A DNA stretch of 64,000 nt from Thermosporothrix hazakensis (GCF_003253565.1 NZ_QKUF01000015.1:62001-126000); one strand, 5' to 3'. Positions 34,754 to 44,039 are shown, counted from the stretch's first letter. Numbers and translations: made by a program. Notes: generated from the sequence alone by a model not told the origin.

Positions 34754-35764
34754 ATGACACGCATTGTTTCCTATAATATTCTGGCAGGCGGATATAACCT
34801 GCGTGAAAGCGGCGCTCGTCGAACCCAACAGCTTGCTCGCATTATCCGTTCTGCCGATCCCGATATCGTCGGCGTGATCGAAGCAACCCACCCACAGATG
34901 ACTACCTCCCCGATGGTTGTTGAAGAGCTCGCAGAGACCCTGGGAATGCAACTGGTGATTGACGATGAAGCCAGAACCGCCCGCGAGTATCAACCGGCTC
35001 TGCTGACCCGCCTCCCGATTCTCTCCACCCGGATTCATAAGCGCCCGGGGTTGTTCAACCGATCCCTTATTGAGGTCTGCGTTGAGGAGCGCAACGGTCA
35101 ACCGCTCACCGTCTTTGTCACCCACCTCTCCGCCCTCTTTTATAAAGGATGGGCCGGGAATGGTATTCGCGAGCGTGAGATGACCGAGATCCTGCGCATT
35201 ATGGCCCCCTTGCGGCAACAGAACAAGCCCCACCTGTTAATGGGAGACTTCAATTCCCTTTCCCCTTCCGATCCCTTCAAGGCAAGCCACTTACTGCGTT
35301 ATATTGTCAATATGGATGGGCTGAAAAGCAAGACCCGCGCCGATGACGGCCACCCTCATCTGAGCTATGTTGTGCCGCCCAAACTGCGCTTTCTCAAGCC
35401 AATTCTGCGTGTTATTCCACAAAGTCAGCTTCTCTGTAATCTCTTTGATCTGGCTGCTTCCTGTTATGCGCCACGTGGCTGTATGCGCCTGATTCTCAAT
35501 GCAGGCTATGTCGATTGTTATAGGCGCGTGCACCCACACGAGTGGGGCTTTACCTGTCCGGCAGCGGCACCAGCCGGACGCATCGATTATATCTTTGCCT
35601 CACCAGATCTCGCCGCACGTGTCGACATATGCGAACCCATCATTGAAGGCGACGGGCTTCGCGGTGAAGATGCCAGCGATCACCTGGCAATGACCGCACG
35701 TTTCAGTCTCAGCGTACCAGCAATGCCACGAGTGGAAGAGGCAGACAGCGCCACCATATCTTAG
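34754..35764 (+). CDS. endonuclease/exonuclease/phosphatase (EEP) family protein
   Basis: A 336-residue protein of the DNase I/sphingomyelinase/inositol-phosphatase superfamily. The metal and catalytic residues are in place: N in SYNILAGG, E in VIEATH, D and N in GDFNSLSP, D in GRIDYIFAS, and the terminal D and H in ASDHLAMTA. There is no signal peptide, so it is probably cytoplasmic. The substrate (nucleic acid, lipid head group or phosphoinositide) cannot be decided. It has its own promoter region after the glyQS terminator. Confidence 0.82.
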   Translation: MTRIVSYNILAGGYNLRESGARRTQQLARIIRSADPDIVGVIEATHPQMTTSPMVVEELAETLGMQLVIDDEARTAREYQPALLTRLPILSTRIHKRPGLFNRSLIEVCVEERNGQPLTVFVTHLSALFYKGWAGNGIREREMTEILRIMAPLRQQNKPHLLMGDFNSLSPSDPFKASHLLRYIVNMDGLKSKTRADDGHPHLSYVVPPKLRFLKPILRVIPQSQLLCNLFDLAASCYAPRGCMRLILNAGYVDCYRRVHPHEWGFTCPAAAPAGRIDYIFASPDLAARVDICEPIIEGDGLRGEDASDHLAMTARFSLSVPAMPRVEEADSATIS

Positions 35765-35785
35765 GAGAGGTCGGCAGACCTCTCC
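35764..35785. terminator. hairpin between convergent genes
   Basis: Perfect 9-bp stem GGAGAGGTC/GACCTCTCC (35764-35772 with 35777-35785), loop GGCA, starting in the stop codon of the EEP gene. T-runs are weak on both sides. Confidence 0.55.
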
Positions 35786-35798
35786 GCCTTTCACTGTC

Positions 35799-36188
35799 TT
35801 AGAAGCTCTGGCCCCACCGATTGAAGATCGCATTAATCACAATCAGCGCGACGGTCACGACACCAAGCACGGCAAAAGAGAGCCCGAAGCCCGGAGCCCA
35901 GGCAAACGAGATCAGGGTAAACATCGCAATAAAGGCAATAAGGGAAACGGAGACAATTGCCAGAGCCAGTCGCATATTTGCAGAAGGAAGCGACGAAGAA
36001 GGCATACCAGACTGAATCTTGCCTATCGACATCCGTTGAGCCATGCGCCGTGTCAGAGAATCAAGGAACTCATCGTCGAAGGTGGCGCCCGGCGGCATAT
36101 AACTCGGCTCATCGGATGCACGAGGCTGCTCATAATGCTGTGACGTTCCCTGGTAACCTCGCTGCCCCTCAGGATACATTTGTTGCAT
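35799..36188 (-). CDS. small two-helix membrane protein
   Basis: A 129-residue protein. A hydrophilic Gln/Pro/Tyr-rich N terminus (to about 60) contains FDDEFLDSLTRRMAQRMS, then two membrane helices lie at about 73-97 and 101-121, ending INAIFNRWGQSF. The same layout occurs in the 108-residue protein at 52235-52561: charged N terminus, two helices, end INAVFNDTRR. The two are probably distant paralogues of an undescribed family. It lies just downstream of the region upstream of dnaJ's terminator, on the same strand but separate from dnaJ. Confidence 0.6.
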   Translation of the reverse strand: MQQMYPEGQRGYQGTSQHYEQPRASDEPSYMPPGATFDDEFLDSLTRRMAQRMSIGKIQSGMPSSSLPSANMRLALAIVSVSLIAFIAMFTLISFAWAPGFGLSFAVLGVVTVALIVINAIFNRWGQSF

Positions 36189-36279
36189 AGAAACACCCTT
36201 TCAAAAGCAATAGATAAGAGAGGATCGATCTTCCTACATAGTTACGAACAAACAAAGGCCACAGTTGCCTGAACAGAGC

Positions 36280-36314
36280 AAAAAAAAGTAGCTACCAGCC
36301 CTGCTGATAGCTAC
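36280..36314 (-). terminator. Rho-independent terminator of the heat-shock operon
   Basis: Stem GTAGCTA/TAGCTAC (36288-36294 with 36308-36314) with an inner CAGC/GCTG pair. On the minus strand it is followed by eight T (36287-36280), 16 bases past dnaJ. Confidence 0.92.
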
Positions 36315-36329
36315 CCACGGTATCTGATC

Positions 36330-37463
36330 CTACTGGAAAACATCTTTTGTTTTCTCAAAAAGGTTGCGGAAAATGTTCTTATCGTTCTGTTCGCTCTGTT
36401 CGCGTTCGAGGCGAGCAAACTCCTCAAGCAAGCGCTTCTGCTCGGGAGTCAGGTTGGTCGGTGTAACCACCTTCACGATCACGTGTTGATCGCCACGTGC
36501 ACTACTATGGACTACAGGAACTCCCATACCTTTTAAGCGGAAGGACCGTCCACTCTGTGTCCCCGCAGGGATCTTCAACGTGGCAGTCTTGCCATCCACG
36601 GTTGGAACCTCAACCTCATCGCCAAGCGCCGCCTGTGCGAAACTGATCGGCAACTCATAGATGATATCATTGCCCTGGCGCTTGAAGAACGGATGAGGTT
36701 TCACAGTCAGGACAACATATAGATTACCGGGAACGCCGCCGCGAGCGCTTACCTCGCCAGCACCGGTGACACGGACATTAATTCCATCATCAACACCGGC
36801 CGGAATATTCACCACCACACGGTGAATGTTCCGTACACGACCTTGCCCACGGCACTCTTCACAGGGAGTCGTAATGACTCGACCCTCACCCCGGCAGCGT
36901 TCGCACATCATCACGTTCACAAACTGACCGAAAACGGATTTCTGCACGCGGCGAATCTCTCCGGTCCCCTGACAGGCCGAACACCGCGAGGTTGAGGTAC
37001 CGGGTTGTGCGCCGGAGCCGTGACAATTGGAACACGTCTCCCAACGCGGTAACTCAATCTCTTTCTGGCAACCGAAGACCGCCTCTTCAAAAGTGATGGT
37101 CAGCTCGTAGCGTAGATCAGCCCCACGCTGCGCACCAGAACGACGGGTTGCACCTGTAGCTCCCGCAAAGAACGTCTCAAACAGGTCATTGATATTAAAC
37201 CCGCCAAAATCAGCAAAACCTGCGCCTGCGCCGCTGCCAACACCTGAGTGACCATAGCGATCATAGGCAGCACGCTTTTGAGGATCGCTCAAGACTTCGT
37301 AGGCCTCGTTGATCTCGATAAAGCGGGCTTCCGCTCCCTGCTCTTTATTTGCGTCAGGGTGATATTGCTTTGCCAGTCGCCGAAATGCTTTCTTGATCTC
37401 ATCGTCGCTGGCGCTACGCGATACCCCCAATACCTCGTAATAATCTCGTTTATTTGCGGCCAT
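36330..37463 (-). CDS. dnaJ: molecular chaperone DnaJ
   Basis: A 377-residue type I J-protein that delivers unfolded clients to DnaK and stimulates its ATPase. It has a J domain (5-68, with HPD in YHPDANKEQ), a Gly/Phe-rich stretch (GVGSGAGAGFADFGGF), four CxxCxGxG zinc motifs (CSNCHGSG, CSACQGTG, CERCRGEG, CEECRGQG) and the two beta-sandwich client-binding domains. It follows dnaK by 239 bases, a gap large enough for an internal promoter, and ends at a strong terminator. Confidence 0.97.
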   Translation of the reverse strand: MAANKRDYYEVLGVSRSASDDEIKKAFRRLAKQYHPDANKEQGAEARFIEINEAYEVLSDPQKRAAYDRYGHSGVGSGAGAGFADFGGFNINDLFETFFAGATGATRRSGAQRGADLRYELTITFEEAVFGCQKEIELPRWETCSNCHGSGAQPGTSTSRCSACQGTGEIRRVQKSVFGQFVNVMMCERCRGEGRVITTPCEECRGQGRVRNIHRVVVNIPAGVDDGINVRVTGAGEVSARGGVPGNLYVVLTVKPHPFFKRQGNDIIYELPISFAQAALGDEVEVPTVDGKTATLKIPAGTQSGRSFRLKGMGVPVVHSSARGDQHVIVKVVTPTNLTPEQKRLLEEFARLEREQSEQNDKNIFRNLFEKTKDVFQ

Positions 37464-37702
37464 CTACCGGTCCTTTACCGTCAGAAACAGGGCGCGTTCT
37501 TTCTCCGCGCTACTGCATTCTTCTTGTCGTCTCTTAAAAATGCGAAAAATGAATACCGGTTTACAAGCTTACACTATTTACCGAGTATACGCAATGGTGG
37601 TAATCCAAGCTTAAACATATTGTACTATATTGTTTCCCCAAGGGGCCACCGTGCACAGGAACAGCGAAGGGGACAGGAGTGCTGCCCCCTTCCTGCAAGA
37701 GA

Positions 37703-39604
37703 TTACATCTCTTTATATTCGCCTTCAATGGTATCGTCGTTCGGGTTACTGCCACCCTGCGACGGATCAGCGCTTGCTCCGGCTGCTGCACCGGCCTCAG
37801 CGCCCTGGCCATAGATGGTCTGACTGATCTTGAAGAACGCCTGCTCCAGAGCCTCGCGGGCCTCTTTGACGCGCTGAATATCGCTCCCTGAGAGGGCCGA
37901 GCGGACATCGGCAATCTTGGCCTCCAGCTCGCTCTTCTGGTCTGCTGAGAGCTTATCGCCCAGCTCAGACAGGCTCTTCTCGGAACGATACACCACAGCA
38001 TCGGCGTTGTTGCGCTCCTCAACCTCGGCCTTGCGGCGGCGATCCTCTTCAGCGTGCGCCTCAGCCTCGCGGATCTTCTGCTCAATCTGCTCTTTCGAGA
38101 GACCGCTCGAAGGATGGATCGTCACTTTCTGCTCGCGTCCAGTGCCCTTATCGCGTGCCGACACATTCACGATACCATTGGCATCGATATCGAAGGTCAC
38201 CTCGATCTGTGGCACACCGCGCGGGGCAGGTGGAATACCATCCAGGATGAAGCTACCAAGCGAATGGTTGTCAGCAGCGAACTCGCGCTCACCCTGCAAG
38301 ATGTTGACCTGTACGCTTGGCTGATTATCGCTGGCGGTCGAGAAGATCTGGCTCTTTTGTGTCGGGATCGTGGTATTGCGCTCAATCAACTTGGTGAAGA
38401 TACCGCCATAGGTCTCAATACCCAGAGAGAGCGGAGTGACGTCGAGCAGCAGCACGTCTTTCACATCGCCGGTCAAGACTGCGCCCTGAATGGCAGCACC
38501 GATTGCGACCACCTCATCCGGGTTCACACCACGGTGCGGCTCGCGATCAAAGATGCGACGTACGAGCGACTGCACGGCTGGCATGCGGGTCTGACCACCG
38601 ACCAGCACCACCTCGTTGATGTCTCCAGGGCGAACGCCTGCATCAGACAGCGCGGAAAGCACCGGCTGGCGGGACTTCTCAACCAGGTCCTCGGTCAGCT
38701 GCTCAAGCTTGGAGCGGCTCAAGGTCATGGTCAGGTGCTTCGGGCCATTCGCGTCAGCTGTGATAAATGGCAGGTTGATTTCGGTCTGCATCGAGCTGGA
38801 TAGCTCTTTCTTGGCTTTCTCAGCGGCCTCTTTCAAGCGCTGCAAGGCCATACGATCCTGACGTAGATCAATGCCATGCTCCTTACGGAACTCATCGGCC
38901 ATCCAGTTGATGACGCGCTGGTCAAAGTCATCACCACCCAGGTGGGTATCACCGTTGGTGCTCTTTACCTCAAAGACACCCTCGCCGAGTTCCAGAATGG
39001 AGATATCGAACGTACCACCACCCAGGTCATACACGGCGATGCGCTCGTCCTTTTTCTTATCCAGACCATAGGCCAGCGAAGCTGCTGTCGGCTCATTGAT
39101 AATACGCAACACTTCGAGACCTGCGATACGACCGGCGTCACGGGTTGCCTGACGCTGTGCATCGTTAAAGTAGGCCGGAACCGTAATCACCGCCTGAGTG
39201 ACAGGCTCGCCCAGATAGGCTTCTGCGTCGGCCTTGAGCTTCTGCAAAATCATGGCCGAAACTTCAGGCGGGCTGTACTGTTTGCCCTGAATCTCAACCC
39301 AGGCATCGCCATTGCTGGCGCGTACAACCTTATAAGGAACGAGGCGCTTGTCGCGATCAACTTCAGGATCGTCATATTTGCGACCCATGAAACGCTTGAT
39401 CGAGAAGATGGTATTCTCAGGATTGGTGATCGCCTGACGTTTCGCGACTTCACCAACGAGACGCTCACCATTTTTATTAATTGCTACAATTGAAGGAGTC
39501 GTTCGCGCACCCTCTGCGTTCGGAATAACAACGGGCTCGCCGCCTTCCATGACAGCAACACAGGAGTTTGTAGTCCCTAAGTCGATACCAATAACTTTTG
39601 GCAC
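37703..39604 (-). CDS. dnaK: molecular chaperone DnaK (Hsp70)
   Basis: A 633-residue Hsp70. The nucleotide-binding domain opens with IGIDLGTTNSCVAVMEGG and includes AVITVPAYFNDAQRQATRDA, VYDLGGGTFD and ARTTPS-type signatures. The linker is VLLLDVTPLSLG, followed by the substrate-binding beta domain and a helical lid. The C terminus ends DDTIEGEYKEM, like the EEV-type acidic ends of other DnaKs. It lies 79 bases after hrcA and shares its CIRCE-controlled promoter. The exchange factor grpE, usual between hrcA and dnaK, is absent from this locus. Confidence 0.98.
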   Translation of the reverse strand: MPKVIGIDLGTTNSCVAVMEGGEPVVIPNAEGARTTPSIVAINKNGERLVGEVAKRQAITNPENTIFSIKRFMGRKYDDPEVDRDKRLVPYKVVRASNGDAWVEIQGKQYSPPEVSAMILQKLKADAEAYLGEPVTQAVITVPAYFNDAQRQATRDAGRIAGLEVLRIINEPTAASLAYGLDKKKDERIAVYDLGGGTFDISILELGEGVFEVKSTNGDTHLGGDDFDQRVINWMADEFRKEHGIDLRQDRMALQRLKEAAEKAKKELSSSMQTEINLPFITADANGPKHLTMTLSRSKLEQLTEDLVEKSRQPVLSALSDAGVRPGDINEVVLVGGQTRMPAVQSLVRRIFDREPHRGVNPDEVVAIGAAIQGAVLTGDVKDVLLLDVTPLSLGIETYGGIFTKLIERNTTIPTQKSQIFSTASDNQPSVQVNILQGEREFAADNHSLGSFILDGIPPAPRGVPQIEVTFDIDANGIVNVSARDKGTGREQKVTIHPSSGLSKEQIEQKIREAEAHAEEDRRRKAEVEERNNADAVVYRSEKSLSELGDKLSADQKSELEAKIADVRSALSGSDIQRVKEAREALEQAFFKISQTIYGQGAEAGAAAGASADPSQGGSNPNDDTIEGEYKEM

Positions 39605-39683
39605 AGTTGCCTCCTAAAAATTCTCTATTTCTTCCAGTTCGGGTCTTTTTTACGTTTGTTCGCTTTTATCGGAAAAGCTACAT

Positions 39684-40745
39684 TTATTCGTAGCCGTACA
39701 ATTCGGATATGAGTTCAGTCATTACATTCGCCATATATCGCACAACAGCGATAGCGCGATCATATTGCATTCTGGTTGGACCGATTACACCAAGCAAACC
39801 GCCAACCTGTCCTTCTTTGCCATACCGCGCCACAACCAGGCTGACATCTTTCATCTCATCCCACTGGTTCTCGCCACCAATAATCACCTGAACCCCACCA
39901 GATGGAGTTGAATGGAGATGCGAGGCCAGAGCGGGTAAGAGCCGATTCTGCTCCAATACTTCCAGGACATGGCGAACGCGCTCATTACGCACCTGCTCGG
40001 GTCCAAGACGGCTGTACTCCGGTTGTTCCAGAATATTAATCAGTCCCTCGCGATAAAAGATATCGCCAAACAGATCACCATGCTGTTCCAGAATACGGGT
40101 AATGGTATCCGCAATCAATCGCTCAACCGGTGAAAAATCATGCTCGGTTAAGATCTTGTTGATTTCGACCGCGTTTTTGTCCTGGAACAGCTTGTTCAGC
40201 CGATTCGCCATGATACTCAGCTCTTCCTGCTGGATCGACTGATCCAACAGAAGCCGCTGCTGTTTCACTGTTCCATCTGTCAGAACCAGGACAACATGCG
40301 CCGAGAGGTCCGTCACCGCAAGCACTTCAAAGTGCTTGAGCCGCCCTTCAACCGCACGCGGTGGCGTCATAATCGCAGCATTATGCAACAGACGCGCCAT
40401 CACCGAAGCCGTCAGGCGTACCCATTGGTCGAGTTGATCCTGCACCTGATAGAACTGATGACGAATAAGCCTTTGCTCTTCGAGAGACAGCGTGGACTCT
40501 CGCATTAAATGTTCCACAAAATAGCGATAGCCCAGATCGGTAGGAACCCTACCGGCAGAAGTATGCGGTTGATAGATCAGATTTGCCTCTTCCAGACCAG
40601 CCAGCTCATGGCGGACCGTCGCAGAGCTAAACTTCAACCCATACTTGCGTACAAGAGTCTCGGACGCAACAGGGGTTGCGGTATGTATGTATTCTTCAAC
40701 CAATGCCCGCAAGATCTGCTGTTTGCGTGGACTCAACGGTGTCAT
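39684..40745 (-). CDS. hrcA: heat-inducible transcription repressor HrcA
   Basis: A 353-residue repressor that binds CIRCE and is kept active by GroEL. An N-terminal winged helix has LSPRKQQILRALVEEYIHTA and ATVRHELAGLEEANLIYQPH followed by TSAGRVPTD, the HrcA signature. A GAF-like middle domain and the closing GVIGPTRMQYDRAIAVVRYM match the family. The ATG at 40745 (GAGGG 8 bases upstream) is preferred. The longer in-frame TTG at 40823 lies within promoter-like sequence and would add 26 residues not found in typical HrcA. It heads the hrcA-dnaK-dnaJ run and should repress its own operon. Confidence 0.95.
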   Translation of the reverse strand: MTPLSPRKQQILRALVEEYIHTATPVASETLVRKYGLKFSSATVRHELAGLEEANLIYQPHTSAGRVPTDLGYRYFVEHLMRESTLSLEEQRLIRHQFYQVQDQLDQWVRLTASVMARLLHNAAIMTPPRAVEGRLKHFEVLAVTDLSAHVVLVLTDGTVKQQRLLLDQSIQQEELSIMANRLNKLFQDKNAVEINKILTEHDFSPVERLIADTITRILEQHGDLFGDIFYREGLINILEQPEYSRLGPEQVRNERVRHVLEVLEQNRLLPALASHLHSTPSGGVQVIIGGENQWDEMKDVSLVVARYGKEGQVGGLLGVIGPTRMQYDRAIAVVRYMANVMTELISELYGYE

Positions 40746-40832
40746 GGGAACTGCCCTCGATACTGCTGGTGCATCACCCCCAACCTCGAAAAGGTACTTA
40801 TAGGATGATACAATACTTGTCAACCAGGATTG

Positions 40833-40859
40833 CTAGCACTCTCACTTTGAGACTGCAAA
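40833..40859 (-). promoter_or_regulatory. CIRCE operator (HrcA binding site)
   Basis: On the minus strand TTTGCAGTC, nine bases, GAGTGCTAG. Against the consensus TTAGCACTC-N9-GAGTGCTAA the arms match 7 of 9 and 8 of 9. It overlaps the predicted start point of the hrcA operon, the usual position for repression. Confidence 0.88.
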
Positions 40860-40862
40860 TAA

Positions 40863-40892
40863 AGCATAGCACTCTCCCTATCGTATTGTCAA
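40863..40892 (-). promoter_or_regulatory. promoter of hrcA-dnaK-dnaJ
   Basis: On the minus strand TTGACA (40892-40887), 18-base spacer, TATGCT (40868-40863). Transcription would begin near 40856, inside CIRCE. A second GAGTGCTA half-site (40874-40867) lies between the boxes. Confidence 0.75.
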
Positions 40893-40960
40893 GGGGAAAA
40901 CACATGTACTATCTCTTTGTAGCAGGGATTGCAGGACTTAGACCATTGAAGGAGTGAGAA

Positions 40961-40987
40961 GAGGAGCAGGCATGTCCCCTGCTCCTC
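40961..40987 (-). terminator. hairpin after the penicillin-binding protein gene
   Basis: A 10-bp stem GAGGAGCAGG/CCTGCTCCTC (40961-40970 with 40978-40987), 7-base loop, 14 bases past the stop. The following minus-strand sequence is only moderately T-rich (TTCTCACTCC). Confidence 0.65.
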
Positions 40988-41000
40988 CCATTTTCAGAAA

Positions 41001-44000
41001 CTATTGTTTTTTATCGAATGGAGGCCACGCCGGAAGAGATGGGATAGGAAATGTTGGCATGGTGGGCGGTGTTGTGGGTGATTGGTTTCCGTTGTTACCG
41101 TTATTCCCATTATTGCCACCATTTCCATTATTCCCGTTGTTCCCATTATTGCCCTTATTGTCCTTGCCCGGAAGCACCTTAGGCGGAACCACACCGGTTG
41201 TCTGCGGCTCGGTTCCCTTGATGACGTAATCGCAGTTCGTCTCACCTCCATTTCTGTTGAGGCCGTCAGAAGCCGCGAATTCGCAGGAGTTGACCACGTT
41301 TGCCGGTTTCTCGAAGACCGATGGCTGTGTGAGCCCTGCTTTTTTCGGATCAAATGGTTTGGACGGGCACTTGATCGAACCCTCACTGATCTCTTTACAG
41401 GGACGGCCAGACGCGTACTCCATCACGCTATGCCAGATAGGACCAGCTCCGGTAATACCGGTCGGCCCATTCGCCATAGGCTCGTTGTTGGCATTCCCCG
41501 CCCAGACACTGGTGACGATGTTTGGGGTATAGCCAACCGTCCAGTTATCCTTAAATTCATCCGTTGTTCCGGTTTTTGCCGCTACATCATGCGCACACCG
41601 TGGCAAGCCATACCATTCCTGGTTGCTGCACTCCTGATCCCAGTCCCAGAACGAGAGCGTGTGGGCATTCAGGAACTCGAATGCGCGGGCTTTCTCATCG
41701 GTCAATACCGAGGTCATCAGATAGGAGACCTCGGGCGAGAAGACGCGAGTCTTCTTCACTTTTGCCACATCATACTTGTAGAGCTGGTGCCCGTAGTTAT
41801 CCCAGACCTCCAGAATACCCGTAGGCGGAATACGCTCGCCACCATTCGCAAGCGCTTGATACGCACCAGCCATCTGCAATGGGGAGGCGGTAAAGGCTCC
41901 TAAAGCCATTGTCAGGTTCTGGTCCTGCTTGCGCGGGTTCAAACCAAGCTGATTTGCGACCTTTGTAAAGTTGTCGACTCCAACATAGGCCAGCGACTTG
42001 ACCGCCGGGACGTTAAAGGAGTTCGCGGTTGCAACACGAATGGTAGAATCTTTGGTGCCTCCACTTGCCGCACGCCCATTATAGGTATCGTTATAGTCCT
42101 TCGGGTGATACATGGACTGATCGTCGGGCGTTTTGGGAGCAGGCGTTCCGGCAGGCGCTCCATTCGGGAAAAAGGTTTCAAAGTCGGGCAGGACAACAGC
42201 CGGATACCACCCCATCATAAAGGTGGTGGAATAGATTAGCGGTTTCACAGTTGAACCAATCTGTCGCCCACCAGCCGCAGCAGCGTTATACTGACCGCCC
42301 GCGCGCTCATCCTGGCTGTAGTAGTCAGGGCTGCCATTCATTGCCAGGATTTCGCCCGTTTTCGCGTTCAGCACGACCACAGCCGCCGAATGCAGATTAT
42401 AATAGTCGCTTGCTGTCACCGTGATGTTTTTGAGGGGCTGATAGTCCGGTTCATAGAGGTGACGCTTGACCGCGTTTTCGACAAATTCCTGCAACGAGAG
42501 ATCAATGGTTGTACGAATATTAAAGCCTCCGGTCAGAAAGAGCCGATGCCCGAGCTGGACATCTCCATTGCCTAAGATCTGCTCCATCTGGCCCTGAATC
42601 CAGTCCACAAAATGAGGCGCCTTTTTGACCGCCTTATAAGGCGTAAAGGTCATTTTCTTCGTCAGTTCATGCGCCTTTTCCTTGAGCTCAGGCGTCACTA
42701 CACCCAGGCCATCAACAGTGACCTTTGTCTCAATCATGCGCTGCAACACCTGCTCCTGACGCTCTAGCGCCCGCTCTTTGTTCTTCTTGCTAACCGTCGG
42801 GTCAAAATAGACCGGGTTCTGCGGCAAACCGGCCAACAAAGAGGCACGGGCCAGACCTAACAGCGGATCCTTCTTGCCCTGCTCGTTATACTCAAGCCGG
42901 GAAATGGCAGGTGTGCATTTAAAGGTCTTCTCGTCGCAAACTGGCTGTAGATGGAAATAGTTCTGCGCCGCGCTTTCTACCCCGAGATTCTGTGCCCCAT
43001 AACCAGCCACATTAAAATACATTTCAAGGATCTTCCACTTGGGGTATTTCTGGGTCAGGCTGATCGCGAGAACAGCTTCTGTCAGTTTACGATCATAGGA
43101 TATCCTGTCATCGCCACTCAGGTTCTTGATTACCTGCTGTGTCAGGGTACTTCCGCCACCGCTATTTTGCAGGAACGCACGCATAATACCGGTGGGATCA
43201 ATGCCAGCATTTTCCCAGAAAGACGCATCCTCAATTGCTATTTGAGCATCCACCAATACTTTTGGTACATCATTATAAGAAACGGGAATGCGTCGACCTG
43301 TATTCGCGCTATCCTTATCGTAGACCTCGGCGATCAGATTATTATTCCGGTCATAAATGCGAGTATTCTGTTGAATATTTTTGTTCGCCAGGCCATCAAT
43401 GCGCGATGATTGCTCCTGATAATACTGAAAACCAAGTACTCCACCAATAGAGACCCCGATTACCAGCACAACCATCAAGCCAAGCGCGGTCCAGCCAACA
43501 ACTCGCGCCGCCTTCGGGTGCTTCTGGCTCCAACGAAGACGCCGCTTCTTCTGAATAGAATGACGTACAGCACGCGAGCGCTTCCACTGTGTGTGCTCCG
43601 GGCTTCCATTGCCATCGGATTGAGCGGGACGTATCGCCCTCATCTTGCCCGAGACTTGCCGCACAAAGTTCACGGCATTTGTCATCCAGCCGGGCTGTGA
43701 CTGTTGCGGCACGGGCCTCACTGGCGGCTGAACGTTTCCGGGTGCCTGAGCATCCTGCAACGGCTGTGATGGCTGCACCCAACCGTTTGAAACGGGCTTT
43801 GAAGGTAGTCTCGGAGGTAAAGAGCCGGTTAACCTCTGTGAAGGCATTCCCTGAGCGCTCGCAGGTCTCGTTGGCTCCTGTGGAACCGGGGAATACGGGA
43901 TTTCCGGTACAGCCTCTGCTGAAGATGGCTGTTGTGCCTGGTTCTGCTGTTGCTGGCGGTAGCTGCTCAGAAGCCCGGTTCGTGGCTTCTTGTCTGGCCC

Positions 44001-44039
44001 CTCTGGCTGAGTACCAGGCAAACTCAAGTTGTTACTCAT
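41001..44039 (-). CDS. class A penicillin-binding protein (PBP1A type)
   Basis: A 1012-residue bifunctional peptidoglycan synthase. A long Pro/Gln-rich cytoplasmic segment (1-165) ends in basic RHSIQKKRRLRW, followed by one membrane helix (about 178-200). The GT51 glycosyltransferase has the catalytic Glu in AIEDASFWENAGID and GGGSTLTQQVIKNL; the transpeptidase has the SxxK serine in GSTVKP, SFN and KTGTT. The GT51 loop has Asn where His is usual (EDxxFxxHxG). The tail is about 120 residues with a Cys pair (NSCEF, TNCDY) and a Gly-Asn repeat. It acts in the membrane on lipid II. Confidence 0.94.
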   Translation of the reverse strand: MSNNLSLPGTQPEGPDKKPRTGLLSSYRQQQQNQAQQPSSAEAVPEIPYSPVPQEPTRPASAQGMPSQRLTGSLPPRLPSKPVSNGWVQPSQPLQDAQAPGNVQPPVRPVPQQSQPGWMTNAVNFVRQVSGKMRAIRPAQSDGNGSPEHTQWKRSRAVRHSIQKKRRLRWSQKHPKAARVVGWTALGLMVVLVIGVSIGGVLGFQYYQEQSSRIDGLANKNIQQNTRIYDRNNNLIAEVYDKDSANTGRRIPVSYNDVPKVLVDAQIAIEDASFWENAGIDPTGIMRAFLQNSGGGSTLTQQVIKNLSGDDRISYDRKLTEAVLAISLTQKYPKWKILEMYFNVAGYGAQNLGVESAAQNYFHLQPVCDEKTFKCTPAISRLEYNEQGKKDPLLGLARASLLAGLPQNPVYFDPTVSKKNKERALERQEQVLQRMIETKVTVDGLGVVTPELKEKAHELTKKMTFTPYKAVKKAPHFVDWIQGQMEQILGNGDVQLGHRLFLTGGFNIRTTIDLSLQEFVENAVKRHLYEPDYQPLKNITVTASDYYNLHSAAVVVLNAKTGEILAMNGSPDYYSQDERAGGQYNAAAAGGRQIGSTVKPLIYSTTFMMGWYPAVVLPDFETFFPNGAPAGTPAPKTPDDQSMYHPKDYNDTYNGRAASGGTKDSTIRVATANSFNVPAVKSLAYVGVDNFTKVANQLGLNPRKQDQNLTMALGAFTASPLQMAGAYQALANGGERIPPTGILEVWDNYGHQLYKYDVAKVKKTRVFSPEVSYLMTSVLTDEKARAFEFLNAHTLSFWDWDQECSNQEWYGLPRCAHDVAAKTGTTDEFKDNWTVGYTPNIVTSVWAGNANNEPMANGPTGITGAGPIWHSVMEYASGRPCKEISEGSIKCPSKPFDPKKAGLTQPSVFEKPANVVNSCEFAASDGLNRNGGETNCDYVIKGTEPQTTGVVPPKVLPGKDNKGNNGNNGNNGNGGNNGNNGNNGNQSPTTPPTMPTFPIPSLPAWPPFDKKQ
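41087..41160 (-). repeat. Gly-Asn-Asn coding tandem repeat in the penicillin-binding protein tail
   Basis: Nine-base units on the coding strand encode GNN repeated about eight times, broken once by GNG. Synonymous codon changes between units indicate it is not very recent. Slippage here would change tail length in frame. Confidence 0.85.

Noticed and set aside
38054..39493. Long antisense open frames opposite dnaK
   Set aside because: Antisense frames opposite dnaK are a known consequence of its codon usage. No independent start signals or motifs were seen.
40746..40823. N-terminally extended HrcA from TTG at 40823
   Set aside because: The TTG is part of promoter-like TTGACA close to CIRCE, and the ATG at 40745 has a good GAGGG site and gives the usual HrcA length.
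41087..41160. Short regular repeats as a possible CRISPR array
   Set aside because: The units are nine bases, in frame, and encode Gly-Asn-Asn; there are no spacers.
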